A stretch of 64,000 bases of DNA from NCBI GenBank assembly GCA_032716605.1, contig CM064519.1:20758348-20822347 (forward strand), in the 5' to 3' direction. This DNA is from Paralithodes platypus (Eukaryota > Arthropoda > Malacostraca > Decapoda > Lithodidae). Within the stretch, counting starts at the first letter, position 1; every line of letters starts with the position of its first letter. Shown here piece after piece: positions 32,590-43,249 of the stretch. A model generated the notes under the pieces. The model did no database searches. It was not told the origin of the DNA and worked only from the letters and a program-made list of their open reading frames with translations. The position numbers were made by a program, and so were the translations under genes.

Positions 32590-33350
32590 CCCCCCGGAGT
32601 TCCCGGAGTACCCGGAGTACTTGGAGGAAACTTTCGTTCCTTAATTTAACCTGAACCTCATGGTTCCTTGGTTTTCAGTATTACCCGGAGTACCCGGAGT
32701 ACTTGGAGGAAGCTATCGTTCCTTATTTTAATCTGAACCTCTTGGTTCCTGGGTTGTCAGTGTTAACCCGGAGTACCCGGAGTACTTGGAGGAAGCTATC
32801 GTTCCTTATTTTAACCTGAACCTCTTGGTTCCTGGGTTGTCAGTGTTTACCCGGAGTACTTGGAGGAAGCTCTTGTTCCTTAATTTTAACCTGAACCTCT
32901 TGGTTCCTGGGTTTTCAGTATGTACCCGGAGTACCCGGAGTACTTGGAGGAAGCTCTTCTTCCTTAATTTTAACCTGAACCTCTTGGTTCCTGGGTTTTC
33001 AGTATGTACCCGGAGTACCCGGAGTACTTGGAGGAAGCTCTTGTTCCTTAATTTAACCTGAACCTCTTGGTTCCTTGGTTTTCAGTATTGCTCGGAGTAC
33101 CCTGAGTGCCCCTAGTACCCGGAGTACTTGGAGGAAGCCTTGTTCCTAAATTTAACCTGAACTTCTTGGTTCCCTGGTTTTCAGTAGTACCCGGAGTACC
33201 TGGAGTATTCGGAGGAAGCTCTCGTTCCTTAATTTAACCTGAACTTTTGGTTCCTTGGTTTTTGTATTACTCGGAGTACCCGGAGGAAGCACTCGTTCCT
33301 TTATGTTAACCTGAACCTTTTGGTTCCTTGGTTTTGTTTGTGTTTTGCGC
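32590..33350. repeat. CCGGAGTAC minisatellite in DIRS B 5' region
   Basis: About nine units of 73-87 bp contain ACCCGGAGTACTTGGAGGAA and TTTAACCTGAACCTCTTGGT. The 9-bp word CCCGGAGTA is itself repeated one to three times per unit, giving a two-level array. Open frames across it are artefacts of the repeat. Confidence 0.88.
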
Positions 33351-33469
33351 ACCTGGAGGAAAACTTTGTTTCTCCATTTAACCGGAACTTCTTTGTGCAT
33401 ATTTTTTTTTTTTTTGTTTTTTTTTTTTTTTTTATTGTTCCTCGGTTTCCTTGAAACCATTTAGTACCC

Positions 33470-33800
33470 GGAGGTCTAAAACCCTGAGACCCGGAGAGAA
33501 CGGAGGGACTCAGGAGCCCCGCCGACTCCGGGACTCGTAGCATGCAATTGTATAGGGTTAGTTGGTGCTCTTGCACTGGAGGAAACTTTGTTGCTCAATT
33601 TGGTTTCATGCAAACTCTTTCTATTTTAAGAAATTAACATATAATTGTGTTGGTGCTTATACTTTATTTACCCGAAACCATTTAGTACCCGGAGTTCTAA
33701 ACCCGGAGACCCGGAGAGAACGGAGGGACACAGGAGCCCCGCCAACTCCGGGACTCGAAGCATGCAAATTGTATAGGTTTAGTTGGTGCTCTTGCACTTG
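33470..33800. repeat. Direct duplication of a 115-bp segment, 215 bp apart
   Basis: GAGACCCGGAGAGAACGGAG, GACTCCGGGACTCG(T/A)AGCATG variants and TTAGTTGGTGCTCTTGCACT occur at 33470-33585 and 33685-33800. A diverged fragment lies near 29840. Confidence 0.75.
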
Positions 33801-34531
33801 GTCATGCAAATTCTTAGGAATCATTGGTATCGAAGCACTTCATAACATATTACGCATATAGGAAGAGAAAAATTGGTCCCTCATGTAAAATTCAGTAGAG
33901 GGAAGCCGAGCTAGCTAGGCCTATTGGCCGCCCTCGTGGACACTTGCCCGAGGTGGCGAACAAAGCATGGCCTTATAAATAAGTACTGGTACAAGAATGG
34001 GACATATAAGGGAATCAATAAGTCTAGCTAAGACCCTTATCAGCTCGAAGTAATGCTAGAAGCATGCAAACTATAAAGTGAAGCGACTTATAAAAGTGAA
34101 GCGACTTTGAAAAATTTAATACTAGTAGAATTTCAGGAAATAATGTAGGCTACTTTACGACAAAGAAAACTTTGAATTAATAATATCCTTAGAGTTCAAC
34201 GTGTATCCTGAGGGCACACGAATAAGATGAATAATAGCCTACGATAAGTAAATAATTAAATGCAAGCATTGTATAGGATATAGCCTAATACAGTATAACA
34301 ATAATCACTTACTACGACGAACAACAAATATTAAGAATGGCGAAGCAGTATCCATATACCTTCGGTGTGGACAGGCACTCTGAAACATACAGGGCGATTA
34401 CTCAATTCATGTTTGGACCTAACTCAAATAATATATAACAAGGACTCACTAGGAGTGAGAAAGCCAGGCAAACGCTGAGACGCCCAGAGCAAGGGGGCAC
34501 ACGTCCAACTCGCCTGGATCACAACCGTAAA

Positions 34532-34837
34532 GAGGCTGATAAACATGCTAGAAAATCTGGTATCACGTGCAAGGGAAGCATGACGACAGCACAGCTGGAG
34601 GGCTGAGGCACCGGGAGGTTTGAAATGATATTCTTTTTTTAAATTTTATTTCTAGTGGTATTCATTTTCAATGACGAGCCCTTGGTAAGATTTAATGGGT
34701 ATTAACCAAGGATTGTTTTTATGCTATATACGCAACGGTTGTGATAAGAACTCCGGGGAATCCCGAACGGGTCCCGGAATCTCAGCCTATATATAGTATA
34801 GGCTCTTCGTCATTGACGAAGGAACCAATACTAAATA
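34532..34837 (-). repeat. DIRS B left (5') terminal repeat
   Basis: The outer end, read on the minus strand, is TATTTAGTATTGGTTCC followed by the palindrome TTCGTCAATGACGAA (34806-34820). A fold-back CCGGGACCCG...CGGGATTCCCCGG lies about 60 bp inside. It lacks the extension seen at the right end. Confidence 0.85.
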
Positions 34838-34884
34838 TAAGAGTATAGCAGTAAGAAAAAGATGTATTAGGCGGGTACCATTAA

Positions 34885-35364
34885 CACCTTACGAGCGGCC
34901 TAGGCGGTAATTTATATGTACCGCCCAGCGGGGTGTTTTTACCCTAAATAGGGTTGTTTACGTGATCATTTTCATGCCTAAATAAGATCCAGAGCGTAAA
35001 ACAAGTATCTATCCCTGAAAGGGCATAAACAGAGCTTTCCAATGACACCCCAACCATCCTTGTACGACCACTGGTTCTCTTGCAACGATCACGCAACACG
35101 AGTGCAAAAACCATGTAATTAGGTACTTTCCCTACATAATTCCCTGTGTAGCGAGTGCGAGAGGGTGGGGGAGGGTGGGATTCGTGTCAGTAGGTCTGCC
35201 GCGGTGGTCTGGAGCAGTCATACGCTTGCTATGCTCCTCCCACCACTCATCTCTCTCTCTCAGCAACATTACGTGGTGAAAATGGCACACGACATAAGTT
35301 GTAAACCGCCACTTAGTCCATATTTATTTCACACAACATAAGGGTGCGTGCCGCCAAAGAAGGG
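34885..35364. mobile_element. Candidate piggyBac-type MITE (family G)
   Basis: TTAA at 34881-34884 and 35365-35368 bound DNA starting CACCTTACGAGCGGC and ending, read inward, CCCTTCTTTGGCGGC. The ends align imperfectly, and a single copy gives no empty-site proof. The interior is non-coding. The call rests on TTAA plus similar C-rich ends. Confidence 0.45.
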
Positions 35365-35368
35365 TTAA

Positions 35369-35679
35369 AGAAGCCTTATCTCAGAAAAACAGAACTACTG
35401 AGGTGTGAATACTGGTAATCGTATATCACAAAGTTAGAATTAAAAATAAAGTTACACATTTATAGTTGCAATAATGTATAGATATTGCTATGTAACAGAT
35501 CTAGTGTAGTAATAACACTCCTGCTATCCATTCCGGATTGTGTGTCCTGCCAACTCGTCATGGAACTTAACACGCCCCCTCCTTTTTCATTTCAGGTGAA
35601 TGGTAGGACACACCTTCTATTACCTTATAATACTGATAATAAAAGCATTCAATAAATATATCCATATACTTATTAGCCT
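35369..35679. other. Non-coding stretch between MITE G and DIRS C recombinase
   Basis: AT-rich DNA with no recognisable gene or terminal repeat. It is expected to be DIRS C 3' sequence, but no ICR-like word with CGTCAATGACG is present here, so the C 3' end appears to be missing. Confidence 0.4.
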
Positions 35680-36870
35680 CAGGGGTCATGATCCTGCCCT
35701 AACGCTATATTTGGTAATTTGGATCTTCTCCAGATGTACCGACAAGCATATGGAGAAGAACTCATTGAAGGACGCATTGCTAGAGGACAAAAGGACCGTC
35801 TGAGTTATATCTTCCACTGAAAAACCATTGAGGAAAACTAATGGTAGTGGCCCATATGTGCCTATCATGGGCTTTTGCAAACAACCGGGGCACAGCTTCC
35901 TTAATTATCTTTGCAAAAAAGGATGCTAACACTTTCTTTCCTAACCTTATTGAACCATCTGGGGAAAACCACAATTGTGTCTTATTCCTAGGAATAACAG
36001 ACTTAGAGTAGGTATACTGTATAGTGCTTTAACAGGGCATAGAGCATGGAGTATCTTTGCTCTTGTCAAGGCAGGAATAGAGAGAGGTGTAGGGATATGT
36101 TCCTGGTGCTAATTTTTGTGATGAATCTGGTGCTGTAACAATATGTGCAGAGTCATTGTTAGGAGCAAAACATTGACAGTTAGTAGACCTTGCCATGGTT
36201 GTCAATTCTGAGACCCTATGGCCAATAGCCCGGGTCATCAGAAAACACACACTTTTTAAGTATCTTGTCTATGTGAAGTCTCACAGGATAAGACCTAGAC
36301 TGTGACTAAGTTAGGACCCTCGCGATTGACCATTGAGGAAGCAAATGACGATTTGGGGTCTGAGCTTAAAGCAAGCATAGATAAAACCCTGTTCATCTTT
36401 CTGGGGCAAAGATAAACCAGTAAGCGACAAGAAGGGTTGCTTTATGCCGATACGTGGTTTATAAGTGTGTTAACTGTTAAGTTTTTTAAAACCAATTAAG
36501 AAATTTAGGTGCTTCAGCAACAAAGCAATCGATGGAGACTGCTGGATTGACTCTACACTCCAAGTTGTAAATTGTTTACAGTCTCAACTATACTGTCTTA
36601 AGTTGACGCTGTGTATTGACTAGTGAGCGTATCCGTGATTTCCTTGTCGTAGGATGGTAGCCACTTGGATTTGAGAATGTCCACATAGTAAAATTGAGCG
36701 AGGTCTGCAGGTTTCCAATTTCTTTCAAGTGGAAATAGGACAGGGGGAGTTGCAGAGTTTTTTTTGTACCACTGAATAAGTTGAGTGTGCCACACCTGAG
36801 TAGGCCACATAGGGGTAACCCGGGCCATTTGACCCTGGAAAAACCTGAGGTGATGAATGATTCTCACATC
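35680..36870 (-). pseudogene. DIRS C tyrosine recombinase, decayed
   Basis: VDILKSKWLPSYDKEITDTL (N-terminal part) is followed by AIGHRVSELTTMARST, where the Arg of box I lies. Then come MWFSPDGSIRLGKKVLASF, FAKAHDRHIW (an HxxR-like position, shifted) and FLNGFSVEDITQTVLL in another frame. The order matches a DIRS recombinase that would integrate a circular DNA copy. Frame changes near 35880 and stops show it is dead; the catalytic Tyr is not identified. Confidence 0.7.
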
Positions 36871-36876
36871 ATAAAT

Positions 36877-37580
36877 CTATGTCCACCTGTTCCAATTCAC
36901 TGTGAGGGCATCTGGGCCCCTTTCTCGTGTTATGTCATTCCGAGATATGTAAGACTGGAGCTTCGTTGATTTTACGAGATGTAAACAGATCGGTTTGGTG
37001 TAAAAAATGGGAGAATTAAGTGGTTGGCTGCCTTTTGTTTGAAAGCCCATTCTGCTGAGGTAATCTTTCCCTTGGACCGAGCATCCGCCCACAGGTTGGA
37101 GACCCCTGGTAGATATGCTGCATGGATTAATATGGAATGTTTTTTGGGCTAGAAAGCATATCTTTTCTCGAGAGATCCTGGAGAAACCTGGCCCGGGTGG
37201 GGACCTGTTTCCTCAAGCAAATTACAGTGGTCATGTTGTCCATCCGGCGTGCCATTGACCTGGAGGTCAATGACATTGCATGAACTCTGGGAAAATTAGA
37301 GGGACTGTTATCTCTTGGGTATTGATGTGACACTGACTTAATGTTGTCCCTTTCCCGTGATTCTGATGCCCTTCCGTTGACTGATAGTCCCATCCTATCA
37401 GACTCGAGGTGTCTGTGTCCACCCATAGAGTGGGAGGTGGATCTGACCAATGTGTCACTGATCCCTTTACCTGAGGTTTTACCACAACGACAGGTGATGT
37501 AGAATTCTCTTTGGGATGAAGAGAGGGGAAGTGTGAGGTGTTAGAGGGAAGGCTTTGTTGCCTGGCCAGATTAGTTCCTT
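36877..37580 (-). pseudogene. DIRS C RNase H and downstream domain
   Basis: SMARRMDNMTTVICLRKQ contains the RNase H RMDN-type Asp motif, and SNLWADARSK-like and LTVNWNRW words follow. The upstream frame has GPLNWVLNYKTPRLPLVEGT, equivalent to GSLNWIQLTVMLGRL in DIRS D. Frame breaks and stops are frequent. Confidence 0.6.
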
Positions 37581-37594
37581 CAACCAGAGGAAGC

Positions 37595-38287
37595 CTAGGG
37601 GTCTTGTAATTTAGAACCCAATTTAAAGGGCCTATCGGAGATTCCCAAAGTTTCCTGGTTATAGTCTTGGTATGCAATACTCTGAACAGTTTTATTTGAA
37701 GATGTTTGGCATTGGTTGGACTTTGTTTTATAGTCTGAAGTTGTGTATCCCAGATTAATGCTACTCATTCTGCTGATTGTGTAGGAGTGAGATTTTGATT
37801 TCTCTAAATTTACTCTGAAAACCAATTTTGTCACATGTTGCATGACTATCAAGGTTTGTTCTTGGTAATGGCGTGGGGAAGACCACAGAATCATCCAATC
37901 TTGAAGGTAAAACAGTATTTTTACACCGTCTTTGAGTAGAGGGAGGAGAGATTGTTTCACTATCTAGGTGAAAAATTCTGGGAGCTATGTTCAAGCTGAA
38001 AGGAATTCTGGTGAACATCGCCGCTTTGATTCTGAATGGGATAGCTAGGAACTTTTGGTACCTCTTGCTATTGGGATGTGCCAGTAGGAGTCTTCTATAT
38101 CTAGAGTAATTATCCAGACCTTTGGTTGTAGAATTACCTTTACTTGGGAAATAGTTAACATCCTGAACTTCATATTGTGAATTGATTTGTTGAGGAGGAA
38201 CCTGTCTATCGTAGGCTTTAGTTGTAGACTGTCCCTTTTTGGGGAGAGGAACATGTGTGATAGAAAAGCTGGCATGCCTTCTGGCAC
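37595..38287 (-). pseudogene. DIRS C reverse transcriptase, catalytic YLDD changed to YLQD
   Basis: FLSPKRDSLQLKPTIDRFLL, HNMKFRMLTISQVK and TLDIEDSYWHIPIAR (motif A) lie in one frame (38287-38045). FSLNIAPRIF (motif B) is in a second (38018-37761), and KILFYLQDWMILW plus FRVNLEKSKSH in a third (37960-37595). DIRS D has WYLDDWLVVA at the same place, so an Asp to Gln change removes a metal-binding residue. Confidence 0.75.
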
Positions 38288-38459
38288 CTAAGTCACAACA
38301 TTGTCTGTCAACATTTGGTTCATTAATGTTTTTAAACTCTAGAGATAGTTGTCCATTGTTGGACTGAGCTCTGAGGGGTTAGCTTGTTTGCCAGAAACTG
38401 CCCAAACATGTCCCTCTGAGGGCTTAGCAACAGAGCATGAACCTCATTCCAGGTCGTTT

Positions 38460-40450
38460 GGGGAATCAATCTGCATGTGAATCGAGGTGAGAAGAGAGCC
38501 GGAGTAGCAATATCTTTGGGCATATTCTTGGACAATTGGGTGAGTGACTGAGTGGATACTGTCTAGCTCTAGTTGCCTCAAAAATTGCAATCTTGGCATT
38601 ATCAGTGGTCATCCGAGAATTACCACGTGAAGCTCTTCTGATAAAATGAAGTGCAGACCTGGAGTTTTGTTCAGGGATGAAGTGCAGACCTGGAGTTTGT
38701 TCAGGGATAGAATCTGCTACTTGCCTCATGGCTTGTGCACGTTGTTGCTGTGTGATAAAATTTGACAGCAACCTATGGGCTCTTTTGACGCAGTCTAAAG
38801 TTTTTGTCAATCAGTGCAATCAGGTGTATTAATCATGGGGTCACTAGCTGGTTTACAAACTCTTTTTTGGAGATCTGAGATATTCCCAGAAGTCCTGGGG
38901 AATAGAGTCGGAGTTTTATACATACATAGTAGCAAATTGGTGATACTCCAATGGGAGTTTATGGGGGGGTTCTCTACCTCAGTCACCCATTAACCTAAGA
39001 CGTGCGCATGGGGGGTATGAGACACCACACTCCTGTGCGCACATATTTGAGCTGTTCCCATCACTAATATCATTATTTTACCATAAATAGCATTAATACT
39101 TATCCATATGCGCCTATTATAGGTTGATTATAAAGGTATTAACCTGTTACAACAATAAAACAAGTGGAAACAGTGTTTGGATGGTCAAAATCGGCGATAC
39201 AGGCCGGGAGTTACATAATGTATGGCTGAGGCAACCTCCCTTCCCTTGTCTGGAGAGACACTGTTACGCAATAGTCTCTCTCTCGCTCTTTCCCACGCTT
39301 GGTAACAGTGATGACAATGCCCTGCTACCAACTCGCTAATGTTAGCACGAAAATAGACCACAGAATAAGGGAATAACAGGAAAAATAGGTGATATCTGAA
39401 GGAGGGGAGGAAAGTGGGGAAGGAGGGGAGGTGGAGGAGTGATATTTGGCATGGCCCAGGGGCAAAAAAAAAAAAAAACAAAAAAAAAAAAAAAAAAAAT
39501 TTGGGTGTTTTAAATGGATTTTTTTTCTCCCAGCCTCTTATATACTCTTAAGAGTCTTCCCGCAGTCCGCCGGGGGAACTCTTAAGAGTCTCCCCTCAGT
39601 TCCCGGGTTAAGCCCATGGACCATAACTTAGAGTGGGTACCTCTGAAATAGGAGTTTTTGTTCTCAAACATTTTTTGAGGAGTTACCTACGGACTTTGAG
39701 AGATTAGAGAGATTTAATGGCGTTATGTCCATCCGCCTTATTCACATCAGACCATGGTTTGAAGCGCTTACCCGAAGGCACTGTGGGTGTCTGTGTGTAA
39801 GTAAAGTACTTAGCATCCAAAGATGGGAAAGGTTTAATGATTACGTCCAGCAATCGGCCTTGTGCATCTTTTGTATGTAGATGCCTAAGCTCGTCCGTTT
39901 TAATATTCCACTCATTTGGTATTGGCACCAAGTCTGAATGACCTGTGTCAGCATTAGTAGGTGCTACCCTGGTAATTGTTTCCAGTATCGAGATTCACCA
40001 ATTAGTAGGGGGGGATGCTTCTTGAACATTTCATGAGCAGGTTGTTTAGGCTGGACAGGTAAATAAGACAGTGGAACTGTGTCTGGTATGGCATGTTGTA
40101 ACATGAGTGGAGCAAGAGACCTACATGGAGATCTCGGATAGCCTTATCTAAAGACGTAAATTTCTGTTCCATTTTGTCTGTCAACTCATGCATAGATTTA
40201 AGAAAATACCTGAAGTTCACCAAACAAGCCACCAGGCGGGCTCTGAGTAGGGACTATATCAGGAAACTCTTCTTCACTTTGTTCTAATGGAGAACCATGG
40301 TACTCATTCTCACTCCAACCCTCCTCAGTATGGTTACTGGTTTCCAAATCATAACACCCTACCGTAGCATTGCTTATGACCAAAGGTTCTGGGGTATCTT
40401 TAGGAAGCACTTTTTTCCCGTATTGCCCCAACCGTACTGTAACCAAAATG
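38460..40450 (-). pseudogene. DIRS C gag-like protein, fragments around MITE F1
   Basis: Acidic GCYDLETSNHTEEGWSENE (40446-40198) is followed by VPIPNEWNIKTDELRHLHTK and DAQGRLLDVIIKPFPSLDAK (39931-39704), which align with VPREWVIQ and LGNVLDVNIKAIPS in DIRS D. After F1, RAQAMRQVADSIPEQ and FEATRARQYPLSHSP (38810-38466) align with the D segment around QAIADADARRS and EAVRARQDLR. Function is presumably structural, as in retroelement gags; no catalytic motif is present. Confidence 0.6.
38994..39607. mobile_element. PiggyBac-type MITE family F, copy F1
   Basis: TTAA at 38990-38993 and 39608-39611 flank a 614-bp element. Its CCCGGGAACT end (right side, read inward) pairs with a CCTAAGACGTGCG end on the left. 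It is the inverted counterpart of F2 (52372-53662) and contains the intact TTAA (about 39548-39551) at which F2 carries the E2 insertion. It has an A-rich run at 39463-39500. Confidence 0.82.
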
Positions 40451-40924
40451 TCTGGAGTTGCCAGAGAAGGATCTAAACGAACAGGTAAGTCCGTAGAAGG
40501 CTGAACAGGTGATTAGTGTATGGGTTTATGTACTTCAGCTTCCATATTCACCTGAATCAGTTTAGGGTGAATTAATGTGGGTGGAGCAAGCAACTGGGTT
40601 TAATCAGATTGCTGTTCAATAATATCAGCTAACTGTACTAGGGAAAGTGGAGGGGGACTGACACCCTCATAACTTGGATCAGTCAAGGAAGTAGATGAGA
40701 CAGGTAATTTATGTATTTTGATGTAACAGGGTTAGCTGGCTGAATGACCACATTAGACAATGTCAACAGTCTGGGGATATGTGGTGTAGAATGCAGGATT
40801 TTGAAATTATGACTGCGAGTCGAGTCGGGGAAGTTTGGTACTTAGCAAGTCGTCTTTTAGTTTGAGATTTGCTCACTTTCTTCTGTTTATTTACTGGAAG
40901 ACTTTGAGCTGGTCGACCTATAGA

Positions 40925-41218
40925 ATTGTAATAGAGTTTGGTAATAGAGTTGTTAACATGTGGAATGCACTGCCCAGAACAGTAATTAGCTCAGAAACAG
41001 TTGAAAGCTTTAAGCATAAGTTGGATTCCCATATGGGTGATATGGGCTGGGTGTGAATGGGAGCTGCTTCATGTGATCCGCATGGCCATATGCAGTTTCC
41101 CGCGATCTTATGACCTTATGTTGTTATGTAATTGGGGTTGGGTGTGACAGGGATCTGCCTTGTGTGGGCCGATCGTCTTTTTGCAGACTCCCGTTTTCTT
41201 ATGTTCTTATGTTCTATG
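40925..41218 (+). mobile_element. CR1-like LINE family H, 3' tail
   Basis: FGNRVVNMWNALPRTVISSE and ETVESFKHKLDSHMGDMGW form the C-terminus of a CR1/L2-type RT. This is followed by a short 3' UTR ending in repeated TTCTTATG (TTATGTTCTTATGTTC at about 41197-41217). 5'-truncated. Inserted in the DIRS C region upstream of gag. Confidence 0.75.
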
Positions 41219-41764
41219 TCTTTTCCTGCTAGATCCAGACATTTTCTTGTCAGGAGATGGGGAGGAGCTAGGGGTTATAGAAAGGATATTTCTAAAAAGC
41301 TTACATATTTTACCTCCATAATACCTGGAGATTTAGTTTAAAGTACCTGAAATGTACGACTTTACCGAACCCCACACAGATAATAACACTTGTTTGCATG
41401 TGACCGAGGGTATAAATAGTTTTTGGGTCATGGTTATTAACAAAAATATGATTAGTGACTTAGTCACTTAGCCGGTGAACCGAAAAACGTTTAGTGTTTT
41501 GTACAAAATGAACTCACCTAAAATTATAGGGTTTTTAGCCGAGCGAGGGGAACAACAGGTGAGAGGACGGTAAGGTCCACCACAGTTCCCAACCTGGAAC
41601 ACTGTTCGGATCCTCTCGTGGTTATCACTTGGCCAGAAGAGATCGTTCTAATCGTTGAAAAGATTCTTCTGTGGTAATGCAGCAGCTCGCCTGAGCCTGT
41701 GAAAAATACCAAGGAGTCAATGTTGCATAGTGGGAATAATACCGGAATTATTAGGCCTACTTAA

Positions 41765-42412
41765 CCCAGTGAGACCCAGCGTCGCACGTGATGCGTCGGC
41801 AGTGTTTGATCACCAACTCCCAGCGACGCATCACGTGCGTCCGACATATTAAAATCAGTTACGTGGCTCGTAAGGTAGGAAATGGCGGGAGAATAGGAGG
41901 GGGAGGTACCGTAGTGTGTGTGGGAGCCGGGCCGGTAGGTGTGAGCGGGCCAAGACAGCCGCGCGGCTGGTGGTGGTGGGCTTAGTGGGGATACTTTACA
42001 CCCTTAGTTCACCGCCACTTTGAACCTTCATTACTCCGGTCGTATGGGAGCTAGAGGCTTGAGATTTATGGGAGACACTCCTTAGGATGTATGCCGTACA
42101 ATGCCATACTCAGTTTTCACCCTAGTGCTCCCGGGCGGGTGGTCATGCGGGGGAGACGAACTTTCGACCCCCCCCCCCCCCAATGACCAAGATGATTTTT
42201 TTTTTTCATTTCTCACCATTCTCTTCCATTTTGGCTCAACAAATTTTGTTGAGACCCCCCCCCCCAAAAAAAAAATATCCGAGGTGATTTTCTTTTTTCT
42301 TTTTTTTTTAATTTCTCATCCTTGTCTTCCATTTTAGCAAACAAAAATAAGAAGTGAAAATGGCTTGGGACTGGGGTGAACAAAATATAATAACTAGCCG
42401 GGGCTCAACGGG
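41765..42412. mobile_element. PiggyBac-type MITE family E, copy E1
   Basis: TTAA at 41761-41764 and 42413-42416. The left end is CCCAGTGAGACCCAGCG and the right end, inward, is CCCGTTGAGCCCCGGCT. A subterminal hairpin has arms GCACGTGATGCGTCG and CGACGCATCACGTGC. C-runs and A-runs occur near 42170 and 42260. No coding capacity. E2 at 52432-53103 is the same element inverted. Confidence 0.88.
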
Positions 42413-42489
42413 TTAAATTTGGCAAAAAAAAAAAAAAAAAAAAAGTAGGAACTACCCTTGTATCGTTTATTTTAAATAAACTATAGTTG

Positions 42490-43233
42490 GAACAGTGTGC
42501 GAAAAAAGGAATTTGAAGGTAAATGCGGGGAAGAGCAAGGTTATGGTCTTCGAAAGGGGTGAAGTCACAGAGTGTGAGGTGAAGCTGAACGGCCAGGCTA
42601 TGGAGATCGTCAACTCTTTTAAGTATCTGGGCAGTGTGTTGAGTAAAGATGGGACTATGGATGAAGAAGTGCGGGAGAGGGTACAACAGGGGAAGAGGGT
42701 TGTAGGAATGCTGAAAGCAGTAACAAGAAATAGGGTGGTCAGTATGGAAGTGAAGAAGTCCTTGCATGACAGTGTGGTAATCCCGACACTGACTTACGGA
42801 AGTGAAGCATGGACGTTGGTTGAGAGACTCAGACCAAGAGTGAGAGCAGTGGAAATGAATTACTTAAGAAGTGCGTGCGGAGTTACATGGAGGGATAGAC
42901 AGACTAATAAGGAAGTAAGAAGGAGGTGTGGTGTGGAGGTAGATGTGCTGGAAAGTGTGAAAAGGAACAACTTGAGATGGTTCGGCCATATGGAACGTAT
43001 GGAAAGCGAGAGAATGACTAAGAGGGTGTACGAGAGCGAGGTGGAGGGACAGAGAGGGAGAGGTAGACCGAATGAGAGGTGGAAGGATGGAGTGAGGAAG
43101 TATATGAACGAAGGCGGTGCTGGTTGGGGGGAGGGGCGTCGACTGACCGGGGACAGAGGTGCATGGGGGCGGCTCGTTCGTGGCCACCCCTTCGAGGATC
43201 ACGGCGTCAGGCAATAGATAGATAGATAGATAG
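42490..43233 (+). mobile_element. RTE-like LINE family B, copy B2
   Basis: ATAGTTG at 42483-42489 and 43234-43240 is a good target duplication. The copy ends in GGCGTCAGGCAATAGATAGA plus further GATA units. An open frame 42495-43217 (240 residues) encodes the thumb and tail: CEKRNLKVNAGKSKVMVF, SFKYLGSVLSKDGTMDEEV, YGSEAWTLVERLR and RWFGHMERMESERMTKRVY. The catalytic palm was lost by 5' truncation, so it cannot make an active RT. Confidence 0.9.
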
Positions 43234-43249
43234 ATAGTTGCCGCTTATG

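Larger units (their letters stand above)
25074..34837 (-). mobile_element. DIRS copy B, complete termini, internally deleted
   Basis: Inverted terminal repeats at 34837-34532 and 25114-25432, a 40-bp right extension (25074-25113) and an internal complementary region (25473-25580) bracket DIRS-type coding relics. This ITR plus extension plus ICR plan is that of DIRS-1-type retrotransposons, which lack target duplications. Inside, most of RT is missing and gag is shortened, so B is a non-autonomous derivative. It also hosts LINE B1 and pogo-like P5. Confidence 0.82.
35680..40450 (-). mobile_element. DIRS copy C coding region, decayed
   Basis: In minus-strand order it holds gag relics (40450-38460), RT (38287-37595), RNase H and the following domain (37580-36877) and tyrosine recombinase (36867-35680). 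MITE F1 sits inside gag. The 5' terminus is inferred at about 50985, so the C 5' region is greatly expanded by insertions. Confidence 0.75.

Noticed and set aside
32786..33061. Repetitive frame with LNLLVPGFSVCTRSTRS
   Set aside because: It is the CCGGAGTAC minisatellite read in one frame.
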